Origin: Phocoena phocoena
Lineage: Eukaryota; Chordata; Mammalia; Artiodactyla; Phocoenidae
Assembly: GCF_963924675.1 (NCBI RefSeq)
Contig: NC_089222.1
Span: forward strand, 434,001 to 498,000
DNA: 64,000 nt
Direction: 5' to 3'
Shown here: one piece after another, positions 33,915-46,746 of the stretch
How positions within the stretch are numbered: position 1 is the stretch's first letter
Layout of the letters: each line of letters starts with the position of its first letter
Position numbers and translations under genes: made by a program
Notes under the pieces: generated by a model
The model's database searches: none
What the model was told of the DNA's origin: nothing
The model's input: the letters and a program-made list of their open reading frames with translations, nothing else

Positions 33915-36273
33915 TCCTCACATGAATGGGACCCTTCCTACACCTAAAACATGCCTGTCACACCCAGAGGATGGTATACCGTCTGATCGGGAAAAGTTTG
34001 GAAAAGGCATCTCATCTCCTCATCTCTTGGTGCTAGGGTTCACCACTCCAGCGTCTTTACTAACAGTCTCCCCACTTGGAGATGTCAGCACTGTCAACAT
34101 CCTGTTGCATACAGTTTGGAATTTGTCCAGAGGATGAAGCAGAAGGAGGAGGAACAATGAGAGACAAGTCCTAGGTGTTCGGACAGGCACATGCCACTCT
34201 AATTTCCAATCAGGAAGACGAATTGACCAAAGGCTAGGGTTGCCCATGGAAACAGAATAGGGCTTGAGGAATCCTGATGCTTTGTGGCCAGTTCCCATAA
34301 ACACAAGTTGGAAAATGGAACTCAGGGGCACTAAAATTCACGAAACTGCAGAATTGAAAATATCTATCACTGAAAAATGTCTTGAGGAAAGTCAGAGAAA
34401 AGGACTTGTAAGCAACGGAGAATGGCAGGAAAGGGATTGGAAGAGGTAGAAAGGACTCGCCATTAAGCACAAGAAAAGGGGCTGAACATTGCCAACATTG
34501 CAGTTGGCCAAAAAGGGTGTATGCGTCTTTTTCTGTATATATTCAAGAAAAGGGCATACACATTTTTAGCCAACCAAACAGGTGGGCACTGGAAATCAAT
34601 ACTACAAAACATATCACTTTGCATCAGTCAGAAGAGCCGTCCTCATAAAGTGTAAACACCAGAAATGCAGGACAGGGCAAGGAGAAAAGGGAGCCCTGTG
34701 AGTCTTATAGTGGAAATGTATATTGCCAACGGTCACTCTGGATAAGTCTATTGTGTTTACTAAAGCATCTAAAAAATGAGCTACCGAGCACAGGGCACTT
34801 GCACTCATGGACGTATATCTTGGGAAAAACAAAAATCGAGAGGACACAGGCACCCCAATGTTTACCACCTCTCTGTTTAAAAGATCCTCGACTAGGATAT
34901 AACTTAAATGTATCTGCCGAGAAAAAACGGACAGAGATGTGGTGCTTATGTAGAGTGGAATATTACTCAGCCTGGAAATCAATGAAATACGGCCAGTTAT
35001 AACAACTCCAGAGGAGTTACGTGTGATCATTCGAAGTCACATAATTCAAAAAGAAAAAGACATAAGATATCACTAATACATGGAATGTTAACATGGCTAC
35101 ACATGAACTGAATTACAAAAGAGAAGAGGGTTTCAAATTAAGAAAACCAACTTATGCTTCCTTAAGGGGAAAGGTGAGTTGGGGTGCTGCATAAAACCAG
35201 AGATTGAAATTAGCACAGATACCATTCCATAAGCCAAATATGTAATAGTGAAGACCTACTCCTTGCTCAACGAAATGGACTCAACACGCCATATTCAATG
35301 CCTAAGAATATACCGGATTAGTAAGAATCTTAAAACCCATGGACTAATATGTCTCCTTAAGAGAATCAAGCGTGTGTACAGCGGCATAAACGAAGCAGTG
35401 AAAATCCGATAAATCCCATTATTAAAATAAATTTCAAAAACAAAACACAATGACAGTGAAATAGGTAGGAATTCTTAAATAATTCACTCAGGGCATGTGA
35501 TGCAACCTGGATTTACCACATCTACACTCAGAGCTGGTTGAGACATAAGGATGGACACTTCAGGCTGATAGCATTGGTGAGTTTCGGTGAGCAAATGCAG
35601 ATCCTTTGAAGTCATACTGCATGGTACCCATTCCAAGGGTCCCAACTCTCCAGGATCAAGGATTCTTTCTTTAGCTAAAACATGCGTGGGAAACGCCGAG
35701 TATGGTCCACCGTGTGATTAGGAAACGATTTAAAATGCATCTCAGTTTTCGTATCCTGGTCCTCGGGTTCACCATTCCAGATGGTTTACTAACACTCTCC
35801 CCTCATGGAGAGTCATTGCCTTTAACCTCCTGTTTGGCACAGCTTGCAATTTCGGCGCAAGATGAACAGGAATAGGGAGAACCAATGAGAGACTAGCTGT
35901 AGGTGTCTGCACGGGCAAATGTTACGCTCATTGCCCACCAGGAAGAGGAATTAAACAAAGGCTCAGTGTGCCCTGCTGGAAACACATTACGGCCTGAAGC
36001 AATCCTGCGGTTTTGTGCCCAGCTCACAAGAAAGCGAGTTGAAGAAAGGAGCTCAAGGGCACTGTAATTCAAAAAATGCAGAGTTATAAATGACAGCTAT
36101 CCTCCAAAAATATATTGAAGTAAGCCTGCGAAGGGGACTTGAAAGCGGGGCAGAATTTCAGGAAAACGATTGCAGGGGGTAGACTGGAATTGCCCAGAAA
36201 GCATTGGAAAAGAGGCAGAACGTCGACAATGGTGCACTTGGCCAAAAAGTGGGTATGCATTTTTTCCTGAATA
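33915..36273 (+). repeat. Edge monomers of array 2
   Basis: The duplicate of 6,960-9,306 with high identity up to about 35,330 and ordinary inter-monomer divergence after that. The regular monomer here (34,540-36,273) is 1,734 bp against 1,722 in array 1. The right palindrome has TTTCGCAAACC at its outer arm. Confidence 0.9.
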
Positions 36274-38019
36274 TATTCAGGAAAAAACGCATACGCCCTT
36301 TTTCGCAAACCAAGCAAGCCTGTAAAGAAATCTGCACTACAATGAAGTCTCACTGCCCCCTGGGCAAAAGGGCCATCTGAAAAAAGTGTAAAATCCAGAA
36401 AGGTAGGACAGGATATGGAGAACAGGGAGCCTTGTTATGCTGATTGGCAGGATGTAAATTGCCAACAGCCACCCTGGAGAAGTGTATGGTGTTTCCTGAA
36501 ACACGTAAGAAATAAAGCAACACAGCCAATGGCACTTGCACTTATGGTACTATAGCTTAGGGAAATTAAAATCAAAAACAGACAGCCACCCCAATGTTTG
36601 GGACGGCTGTGTTCACAGGAAGCTCCTCTACAGTACCAGGTAAAAATCCCAGAAAGCAAAAAATGGATAAAGAAGTTGTGGCACGTACGTACAATGGAAT
36701 ATCACTCAGCAATGAAATCTGTGTTATCAGGCCCGTAGCGACATAGTGAGTGGATGCAGATACGGTGATTCTACGTGAACTACGTCACACAGAAAAAGAA
36801 ACATCATAAGATATCACTAATACACGGAATGTAAACTTGACTACACATGAACTGAATTACAAAACAGAACAGGGTCTCAAATTTAGAAAACCAACTAGTG
36901 CTTGTTTATGGGGAAAGGTGCATTGGGGTGCTGCATAAAACCAGAGACTGAAATTAGCACAGATAACTTTCCATAAGCCAAATATGTAATAGACAAGACC
37001 TACTCCTTGCTCAACGAAATGGACCCAACACCACATATTCAACGCCTAGGAATATACCTGACTAGGAAGAATCTTAAAACCCATGGATATATATGTCTCC
37101 GTAAGAGAATCAAGCGTGTGTACAGCGGCCGAAACGCAGCAGTGAAAATCCGATAAATCCCATTATCAAAATAAATTTCGAAAACAAAACACAAAGAGAG
37201 TGAAATAGAGAGCAATTCTTAAATAATTCACTCAGGGCATGTGATGCAACCGGGATTGACCACATCTACACCCAGAGCTGGTTGAGACATAAGGCTGGAC
37301 ACTTCAGGCTGATAGCATTGGTGAGTTTCGGTGAGCAAATGCAGACCCTTTGAAGTCATACTGCATGGTACCCATTCCATGGGTCCCAACTCTCCAGGTT
37401 CAAGGGATTCTTCCTCCAGCTAAAACATGCATGGGAAACGCAGAGTATCGTCCACCGTGTGACTGGGAAACGATTTAAAATGCATCTCAGTTTTCGTATC
37501 CTGGTCCTCGGGTTCACCATTCCAGATGCTTTACTAACTCTCTCCCCGCTTGGAGAGTCAGTGCCTTTAACCTCCTGTTTGGCACAGCTTGCAATTTCTG
37601 TGCAAGATGAACAGGAATAGGGAGAACCAATGAGAGACTAGCTGTAGGTGTCTGCACGGGCAAATGTAACGCTCATTGCCCACCAGGAAGAGGAATTAAA
37701 CAAAGGCTCAGCGTGCCCTGCCGGAAACAGATTACAGCCTGAAGCAATCCTGCGGGTTTGTGCCCAGCTCACAAGAAAGCGAGTTGAAGAAAGGAGCTCA
37801 GGGGCACTGTAATTCACAAACCTGCAGAGTTATAAATGACAGCTATCCTCCAAAAATATATTGAAGTAAGCCTGCGAAGGGGACTTGAATGCGGGGCAGA
37901 ATTTCAGGAAAACGATTGCACGGCGTAGACTGGAATTTCCCTGAAAGCATAGGAAAAGAGGCAGAACGTTGACAATGATGCACTTGGCCAAAAAGGGCGT
38001 ATGCGTTTTTTCCTGAATA
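36274..38019 (+). repeat. Satellite monomer, 1,746 bp
   Basis: Its right palindrome, centred at 38,019, is perfect but for one mismatch (ACTC for ACGC on the right arm). Confidence 0.95.
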
Positions 38020-39765
38020 TATTCAGGAAAAAACTCATACGCCCTTTTTGGCCAACCAAGCAAGCCTGTAAAGGAAATCTGCACTACAATGAAGTCTCAC
38101 TGCCCCCCTGGCAAAAGGGCCATCTGAGAATAGTTGAAAATCCAGAAAGTTTTGGCAGGATATGGAGAACAGTGAGCATTGTTATGCCGATTGGCAGGAT
38201 GTAAATTGCCAACAGCCACCCTGGAGAACTGTATGGTGTTTCCTGAAACACGTAGGAAATAAAGCAACACAGCCTATGGCACTTGCACTTATGGTCCTAT
38301 AGCTTAGGGAAATTAAAATCAAAAACAGACAGCCACCCCAACGTTTGGGACGGCTGTGTTCACAGGAAGCTCGTCTACAGTACCAGGTAAATATCCCAGA
38401 AAGCAAAAAATGGATAAAGAAGTTGTGGCACGTTCGTACAATGGAATATCACTCAGCAATGAAATCTGTGTCATCAGGCCCATAGCGGTAAGTGAGTGGA
38501 TGCATGTACGGTGATTCTGCGTGAACTACGTCACACAGAAATAGAAACATCATAAGATATCACTGATACACGGAATGTAAACTTGACTACACATGAACTG
38601 AATTACAAAACAGAACAGGGTCTCAAATTTAGAAAACCAACTAGTGCTTGCTTATGGGAAAAGGTGCCTTGGGGTGCTTCATAAAACCAGAGACTGAAAT
38701 TAGCACAGATAACTTTCCATAAGCCAAATATGTAACAGACAAAACCTACTCCTTGCTCAACGAAATGGACCCAACATCACATATTCAACGCCTAGGAATA
38801 TACCTGACTAGGAAGAATCTTAAAACCCATGGATATATATGTCTCCGTAAGAGAATCAAGCGTGTGTACAGTGGCCGAAATGCAGCAGTGAAAATCCGAT
38901 AAATCCCATTATCAAAATAAATTTCGAAAACAAAACACAAAGACAGTGAAATAGAGAGCAATTCTTAAATAATTCACTCAGGGCATGTGATGCAACCGGG
39001 ATTGACCACATCTATACCCAGAGCTGGTTGAGACATAAGGCTGGACACTTCAGGCTGATAGCATTGGTGAGTTTCGGTGAGCAAATGCAGACCCTATGAA
39101 GTCATACTGCATGGTACCCATTCCATGGGTCCCAACTCTCCAGGTTCAAGGGATTCTTCCTCCAGCTTAAACATGCTTGGGAAACCCAGAGTATCGTCCA
39201 CCGTGTGATTGGGAAACGATTTAAAATGCATCTCAGTTTTCGTATCCTGCTCCTCGGGTTCACCATTCCAGATGTTTAACTAACACTCTCCCTGCTTGGA
39301 GAGTCAGTGCCTTTAACCTCCTCTTTGGCACAGCTTGCAATTTCTATACAAGATGAACAGGAATAGGGAGAACCAATGAGAGACTAGCTGTAGGTGTCTG
39401 CACGGGCAAATGTAACGCTCATTGCCCACCAGGAAGAGGAATTAAACAAAGGCTCATTGTGCCCTGCTGGAAACAGATTAGGGCCTGAAGCAATCCTGTG
39501 GTTTTGTGCCCAGCTCACAAGAAAGCGAGTTGAAGAAAGGAGCTCAGGGGCACTGTAATTCACAAACCTGCAGAGTTATAAATGACAGCTATCCTCCAAA
39601 AATATATTGAAGTGAGCCTGCGAAGGGGACTTGAAAGCGGGGCAGAATTTCAGGAAAACGATTGCAGGGGGTAGACAGGAATTGCCTTGAAAGCATAGGA
39701 AAAGAGGCAGAACGTCGACAATGATGCACTTGGCCAAAAAGTGCGTATGCGTTTTTTCCTGAATA
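38020..39765 (+). repeat. Satellite monomer, 1,746 bp, sister of the next
   Basis: It carries GAGAATAGTTGAAAATCC and ACAGTGAGC near 38,127-38,175. The next monomer has almost the same variant near 39,874-39,923, and no other does. The two are recent neighbours by duplication or conversion. Confidence 0.95.
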
Positions 39766-41510
39766 TATTCAGGGAAACATGCATACGCCCTTTTTGGCCA
39801 ACCAAGCAAGCCTGTAAAGGAAATCTGCACTACAATGTAGTCTCACTGCCCCCCTGGCAAAAGGGCCATCTGAAAATAGTGGAAAATCCAGAAAGTTATG
39901 GCAGGATATGGAGAACAGTGAGCCTTGTTATGCCGATTGGCAGGATGTAAATTGCCAGCAGCCACCCTGGAGAAGTGTATGGTGTTTCCTGAAACACGTA
40001 AGAAACAAAGCAACACAGCCTATGGCACTTCCACTTATGGTCCTATAGCTTAGGGAAATTAAAATCAAAAACAGACAGCCACCCCAATATTTGGGACGGC
40101 TGTGCTCACAAGTAGCTCGTCTACAGTATCAGGTAAATATCCCAGAAAGCAAAAAATGGATAAAGAAGTTGTGGCACGTACGTACAATGCAATATCACTC
40201 AGCAATGATATCTGTGTCATCAGGCCCGTAGCGGCATAGTGAGTGGATGCAGGTACGGTGATTCTACGTGAACTACGTCACACAGAAAAAGAAACATCAT
40301 AAGATATCACTAATACACGGAATGTAAACTTGACTACACATGAACTGAATTACAAAACAGAACAGGGTCTCAAATTTAGAAAACCAACTAGTGCTTGCTT
40401 ATGGGGAAAGGTGCGTTGGGGTGCTGCATAAAACCAGAGACTGAAATTAGCACAGATAACTTTCCATAAGCCAAATATGTAATAGACAAGACCTACTCCT
40501 TACTCAACGAATTGGACCCAACACCACATATTCAACGCCTAGGAATATACCTGACTAGGAATAATCTTAAAACCCATGGATATATATGTCTCCGAAAGAG
40601 AATCAATCGTGTGTAGAGCGGCTGAAACGCAGCAGTGAAAATCCGATAAATCCCATTATCAAAATAAATTTCGAAAACAAAACACAAAGACAGTGAAATA
40701 GAGAGCAATTCTTAAATAATTCACTCAAAGCATATGATGCAACCGGGATTGAACACATCTACACCCAGAGCTGGTTGAGACATAAGGCTGGACACTTCAG
40801 GCTGATAGCATTGGTGAGTTTCGGTGAGCAAATGCAGACCCTTTGAAGTCATACTGCATGGTACCCATTCCATGGGTCCCAACTCTCCAGGTTCAAGGGA
40901 TTCTTCCTCCAGCTAAAACATGCATGGGAAACCCAGTGTATCATCCACCGTGTGATTGGGAAATGATTTAAAATGCATCTCAGTTTTTGTATTCTGGTCC
41001 TCGGGTTCACCATTCCAGATGCTTTACTAACACTCTCCCCGCTTGGAGAGTCAGTGCCTTTAACCTCCTGTTTGGCACAGCTTGCAATTTCTGTGCAAGA
41101 TGAACAGGAATAGGGAGAACCAATGAGAGACTAGCTGTAGGTGTCTGCACGGGCAAATGTAACGCTCATTGCCCACCAGGAAGAGGAATTAAACAAAGGC
41201 TCAGTGTGCCCTGCTGAAAACAGATTAGGGCCTGAAGCAATCCTGCGGTTTTGTGCCCAGCTCACAAGAAAGCGAGTTGAAGAAAGGAGCTCAGGGGCAC
41301 TGTAATTCACAAACCTGCAGAGTTATAAATGACAGCTATCCTCTAAAAATATATTGAAGTAAGCCTGCGAAGGGGACTTGAAAGCGGGGCAGAATTTCAG
41401 GAAAACGATTGCAGGGGTAGATGTAATTGCCCTGAAAGCATAGGAAAAGTGGCAGAACGTCGACAATGATGCACTTGGCCAAAAAGGGCGTATGCGTTTT
41501 TTCCTGAATA
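39766..41510 (+). repeat. Satellite monomer, 1,745 bp
   Basis: It shares the AATAGTGGAAAATCC-type variant with its left neighbour. It ends at the first perfect 72-bp palindrome. Confidence 0.95.
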
Positions 41511-41546
41511 TATTCAGGAAAAAACGCATACGCCCTTTTTGGCCAA
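41475..41546. mobile_element. Mariner-type palindrome, perfect 72 bp
   Basis: Two 36-bp arms pair perfectly with no spacer. Each arm starts TTGGCCAAAAAGGGCG from the outside, and the centre is CCTGAATATATTCAGG. The outer GGCCAAAAAG...TTTTTTCC pattern and the flanking GGCCAACC resemble the terminal inverted repeats of a mariner family common in cetartiodactyls. The structure is that of a short non-autonomous element made of two facing ends. No TA duplication is clear. Confidence 0.75.
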
Positions 41547-43256
41547 CCAAGCAAGCCTGTAAAGGAAATCTGCACTACAATGAAGTCTCACTGCCCCACA
41601 GGCAAAAGGGCCATCTGAAAAAAGTGTAAAATCCAGAAAGCTAGGACAGGATATGGAGAACAGGGAGCCTTGTTATGCTGATTGGCAGGATGTAAATTGC
41701 CAGCAGCCACCCTGGAGAAGTGTATGGTGTTTCCTGAAACACGTAAGAAACAAAGCAACACAGCCTATGACACTTCCACTTATGGTCCTATAGCTTACGG
41801 AAATTAAAATCAAAAACAGACAGCCACCCCAATATTTGGGACGGCTGTGTTCACAAGAAGCTCGTCTACAGTATCAGGTAAATATCACAGAAGCAAAAAT
41901 TGGATAAAGAAATTGTGGCAGGTACGTAGAATGCAATATCACTCAGCAATGAAATCTGTGTCATCAGGCCCGTAGCGGCATAGTGAGTGGATGCAGGTAC
42001 GGTGATTCTACGTGAACTACGTCACACAGAGAAAGAAACATCATAAGATATCACTAATACAAGGAATGTAAACTTGACTACACATGAACTGAATTACAAA
42101 AAAGAACAGGGTCTCAAATTTAGAAAACCAACTAGTGCTTGCTTATGGGGAAAGGTGCCTTGGGGTGCTGCATAAAACCAGAGACTGAAATTAGCACAGA
42201 TAACTTTCCATAAGCCAAATATGTAATAGACAAGACCTACTCCTTGCTCAACGAAATGGACCCAACACCACATATTCAACGACTAGGAATACACCTGACT
42301 AGGAAGAATCTTAAAACCCATGGATATATATGTCTCCATAAGAGAATCAATCGTGTGTACAGCGGCCGAAACGCAGCAGTGAAAATCCGATAAATCCCAT
42401 TATCCAAATAAATTTCGAAAACAAAACACAAAGACAGTGAAATAGAGAGCAATTCTTAAATAATTCACTCAGGGCATGTGATGCAACCGGGATTGACCAC
42501 ATCTACAACCAGAGCTGGTTGAGACATAAGGCTGGACACTTCAGGCTGATAGCATTGGTGAGTTTCGGTGAGCAAATGCAGACCCTTTGAAGTCATACTG
42601 CATGGTACCCATTCCATGGGTCCCAACTCTCCAGGTTCAAGGGATTCTTCCTCCAGCTAAAACATGCATGGGAAACCCAGAGTATCGTCCACCGTGTGAT
42701 TGGGAAATGATTTAAAATGCATCTCAGTTTTCGTATCCTGGTCCTCGGGTTCACCATTCCAGATGCTTTACTAACACTCTCCCCGCTTGGAGAGTCAGTG
42801 CCTTTAACCTCCTGTTTGGCACAGCTTGCAATTTCTGTGCAAGATGAACAGGAATAGGGAGAACCAATGAGAGACTAGCTGTAGGTGTCTGCACGGGCAA
42901 ATATAACGCTCATTGCCCACCAGGAAGAGGAATTAAACAAAGGCTCAGTGTGCCCTGCTGGAAACAGTTAAGGGCCTGAAGCAATCCTGCGGTTTTGTGC
43001 CCAGCTCACAAGAAAGCGAGTTGAAGAAAGGAGCTCAGGGGCACTGTAATTCACAAACCTGCAGAGTTATAAATGACAGCTATCCTCCAAAAATATATTG
43101 AAGTTAGCCTGCGAAGGGGACTTGAAAGCGCGGCAGAATTTCAGGAACACGATTGCAGTGGGTAGACTGGAATTGCTCTGAAAGCATAGGAAAAGAGGCA
43201 CAACATCGACAATGATGCACTTGGCCAAAAAGGGCGTATGCGTTTTTTCCTGAATA
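41511..43256 (+). repeat. Satellite monomer, 1,746 bp (reference copy)
   Basis: Useful as a reference because both end palindromes are perfect. In order it holds: the right palindrome arm; about 280 bp of unassigned DNA; an old L1-derived stretch at about 41,829-42,262; about 370 bp that is missing from the low-copy block's split monomer; the TGCACGGGCAAAT site that an L1 hit in the terminal monomer; about 300 bp of unassigned DNA; and the left palindrome arm. Confidence 0.95.
41829..42262 (+). mobile_element. Old L1 ORF2-end/3' UTR sequence built into the monomer (reference copy)
   Basis: ATGGATAAAGAA followed by ATCACTCAGCAATGAAATC matches the L1 ORF2 end, where the intact protein reads EWIKKMW and MEYYSA. 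Then come AAACATCATAAGATATCACT, GAACTGAATTACAAAACAG and GACAAGACCTACTCCTTG, which follow the L1 3' UTR in order. The same stretch recurs in every monomer, so it is part of the satellite and not a separate insertion. It is much more diverged than the L1 at 21,173-21,842. Confidence 0.85.
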
Positions 43257-43292
43257 TATTCAGGAAAAAACGCATACGCCCTTTTTGGCCAA
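43221..43292. mobile_element. Mariner-type palindrome, perfect 72 bp
   Basis: Identical in sequence to the copy at 41,475-41,546, centred at 43,256/43,257. Confidence 0.75.
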
Positions 43293-45000
43293 CCAAGCAA
43301 GCCTGTAAAGGAAATCTTCACTACAATGAAGTCTCACTGCCCCCCGGGCAAAAGGGCCACCTGAAAAAAGTGTAAAATCCAGAAAGGTAGGACAGGATAT
43401 GGAGAACAGGGAGCCTTGTTATGCTGATTGGCAGTATGTAAATTGCCAGCAGCCACCCTGGAGAAGTGTATGGGGTTTCCTGAAACACATAAGAAACAAA
43501 GCAACACAGCCTATTGCACTTCCACTTATGGTCCTATAGCTTACGGAAATTAAAATCAAAAACAGACAGCCACCCAAATATTTGGGACGGTTGTGTTCAC
43601 AAGAAGCTCGTCTACAGTATCAGGTAAATATCCCAGAAAGCAAAAAATGGATAAAGAAGTTGTGGCACGTACGTACAATGCAATATCACTCAGCAATGAA
43701 ATCTGTGTCATCAGGCCCGTAGCGGCATAGTGAGTGGATGCAGGTACGGTGATTCTACGTGAACTACGTCACACAGAAAAAGAAACATCATAAGATATCT
43801 CTAACACACGGAATGTAAAGTTGACTACACATGAACTGAATTACAAAACAATACAGGGTCTCAATTTTAGAAAACCAACTAGTGCTTGCTTATGGGGAAA
43901 GGTGCCTTGGGGTGCTGCATAAAACCAGAGACTGAAATAAGCACAGATAACATTCCATAAGCCAAATATGTAATAGACAAGACCTACTCCTTGCTCAACG
44001 AAATGGACTCAACACATATTCAATGCCTAGGAATATACCTGACTAGGAAGAATCTTAAAACCCATGGATATATATGTCTCCGTAAGAGAATCAAGCGTGT
44101 GTACAGCGGCCGATACGCAGCAGTGAAAATCTGATAAATCCCATTATCAAAATAAATTTCGAAAACAAATCACAAAGACAGTGAAATACAGAGCAATTCT
44201 TAAATAATTCACTCAGGGCATGTGATGCAACCGGGATTGACCATATCTACACCCAGAGCTGGTTGAGACATAAGGCTGGACACTTCAGGCTGATAACATT
44301 GGTGAGTTTCGGTGAGCAAATGCAGACCCTTTGAAGTCATACTGCATGGTACCCATTCCATGGGTCCCAATTCTCCAGGTTCAAGGGATTCTTCCTCCAG
44401 CTAAAACATGCATGGGAAACACAGAGTATCGTCCACCGTGTGATTGGGAAACGATTTAAAATGCATCTCAGTTTTCGTATCCTGATCCTCGGGTTCACCA
44501 TTCCAGATGCTTTACTAACACTCTCCTCGCTTGGAGAGTCAGTGCCTTTAACCTCCTCTTTGGCACAGCTTGCAATTTCTGTGCAAGATGAACAGGAATA
44601 GGGAGAGCCAATGAGAGACTAGCTGTAGGTGTCTGCACGGGCAAATGTAAAGCTCATTGCCCACCAGGAAGAGGAATTAAACAAAGGCTCACTGTGACCT
44701 GATGGAAACAGATTAGGGCCTGAAGCAATCCTGCGGTTTTGTGCCCAGCTCACAAGAAAGCGAGTTGAAGAAAGGAGCTCAGGGGCACTGTAATTCACAA
44801 ACCTGCAGAGTTATAAATGACAGCTATCTTCCAAAAGTATATTGAAGTAAGCCTGTGAAGGGGACTTGAAAGCCGGGCAGAATTTGAGGAATACAATTGC
44901 AGGGGGTAGACTGGAATTGCCCTGAAAGCATAGGAAAAGAGGGAGAACGTCGACAATGATGCACTTGGCCAAAAAGGGCGTATGCGTTTTTTCCTGAATA
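43257..45000 (+). repeat. Satellite monomer, 1,744 bp
   Basis: Bounded by two perfect palindromes. An internal 4-bp shortening (AACACATATTC for AACACCACATATTC) is present near 44,012. Confidence 0.95.
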
Positions 45001-45036
45001 TATTCAGGAAAAAACGCATACGCCCTTTTTGGCCAA
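44965..45036. mobile_element. Mariner-type palindrome, perfect 72 bp
   Basis: Perfect arms, centred at 45,000/45,001. Confidence 0.75.
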
Positions 45037-46746
45037 CCAAGCAAGCCTGTAAAGGAAATCTGCACAACAATGAAGTCTCACTGCCCCCCTGGCAAAAGGG
45101 CCATCTGAAGAAAGTGTAAAATCTAGAAAGGTAGGACAGGATATGGAGAAGAGAGAGCCTTGTTATGCTGATTGGCAGGATGTAAATTGCCAACAGCCAC
45201 CCTGGAGAAGTGTATGGTGTTTCCTGAAACCCATAAGAAACAAAGCAACACAGCCTATGTCACATGCACTTATGGTCCTATAGCTTAGGGAAATTAAAAT
45301 CAAAAACAGAGATCCACCCCAAAGTTTGGGACGGCTGTGTTCCCAAGTAGCTCGTCTACAGTACCAGGTAAATATCCCAGAAAGCAAAAATGGATAAAGA
45401 ATTTGTGGCACGTACGTACAATGCAATATCACTCAGCAATGAAATCTGTGTCATCAGGCCCGTAGCGGCATAGTGAGTGGATGCAGGTACGGTGATTCTA
45501 CGTGAACTACGTCACACAGAAAAAGAAACATCATAAGATATCACTAATACACGGAATGTAAACTTGACTACACATGAACTGAATTACAAAACAGAACAGG
45601 GTCTCAAATTTAGAAAACCAACTAGTGCTTGCTTATGGGGAAAGGTGCCTTGGGGTGCTGCATAAAACTAGAGACTGAAATTAGCACAGATAACTTTCCA
45701 TAAGCCAAATATGTAATAGACAAGACCTACTCCTTGCTCAACGAAATGGACCCAACACCACATATTCAACGCCTAGGAATATACCTGACTAGGAAGAATC
45801 TTAAAACCCATGGATATATATGTCTCCGTAAGAGAATCAAGCGTGTGTACAGCGGCCGAAACGCAGCAGTGAAAATCCGATAAATCCCATTATCAAAATA
45901 AATTTCGAAAACAAAACACAAAGACAGTGAAATAGAGAGCAATTCTTAAATAATTCACTCAGGGCATGTGATGCAACCGGGATTGACCACATCTACACCC
46001 ACAGCTGGTTGAGACATAAGGCTGGACACTTCAGGCTGATAGCATTGGTGAGTTTCGGTGAGCAAATGCAGACCCTTTGAAGTCATACTGCATGGTACCC
46101 ATTCCATGGGTCCCAACTCTCCAGGTTCAAGGGATTCTTCCTCCAGCTTAAACATGCTTGGGAAACCCAGAGTATCATCCACCGTGTGATTGGGAAATGA
46201 TTTAAAATGCATCTCAATTTTCGTATCCTGGTCCTCGGGTTCACCATTCCAGATGCTTTACTAACACTCTCCCCGCTTGGAGAGTCAGTGCTTTTAACCT
46301 CCTGTTTGGAACAGCTTGCAATTTCTGTGCAAGATGAACAGGAATAGGGAGAACCAATGAGAGACTAGCTGTAGGTGTCTGCACGCGCAAATGTTACGCT
46401 CATTGCCCACCAGGAAGAGGAATTAAACAAAGGCTCAGTGTGCCCTGCTGGAAACAGATTAGGGCCTGAAGCAATCCTGCGGTTTTGTGCCCAGATCACA
46501 AGAAAGCGAGTTGAAGAAAGGAGCTCAGGGGCACTGTAATTCACAAACCTGCAGAGTTATAATTGACAGTTATCCTCCCAAAATATATTGAAGTAAGCCT
46601 GCGAAGGGGACTTGAAAGCGGGGCAGAATTTCAGGAAAACGATTGCAGGGGGTAGATTGGAATTGCCCTGAAAGCATAGGAAAAGAGGCACAACGTCGAC
46701 AATGATGCACTTGGCCAAAAAGGGCGTATGCGTTTTTTCCTGAATA
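45001..46746 (+). repeat. Satellite monomer, 1,746 bp, left part of a five-monomer duplication
   Basis: About 45,061-45,390 carries a private variant (GAGAAGAGAGAGCC, AGAGATCCACCCC) found again only at 57,290-57,619. From about 45,955 it begins the stretch copied 8,736 bp downstream. Confidence 0.95.

Noticed and set aside
41000..41015. CENP-B box candidate near TTCG...CGGG in the monomer
   Set aside because: The spacing between TTCG and CGGG is 12 bases (TTCGTATCCTGGTCCTCGGG) instead of 7, and the central A is missing.
41475..41546. Palindrome read as a rho-independent terminator or replication origin
   Set aside because: The context is a eukaryotic satellite, and the arms resemble mariner ends. 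Nothing supports a terminator or origin.
41336..41575. Recurring minus-strand frame of about 84 codons in most satellite monomers
   Set aside because: It crosses the mariner palindrome and recurs because the DNA recurs. Frameshifts and varied ends occur in many copies, and there is no start context or known domain. A codon-position substitution test over all monomers would settle it.
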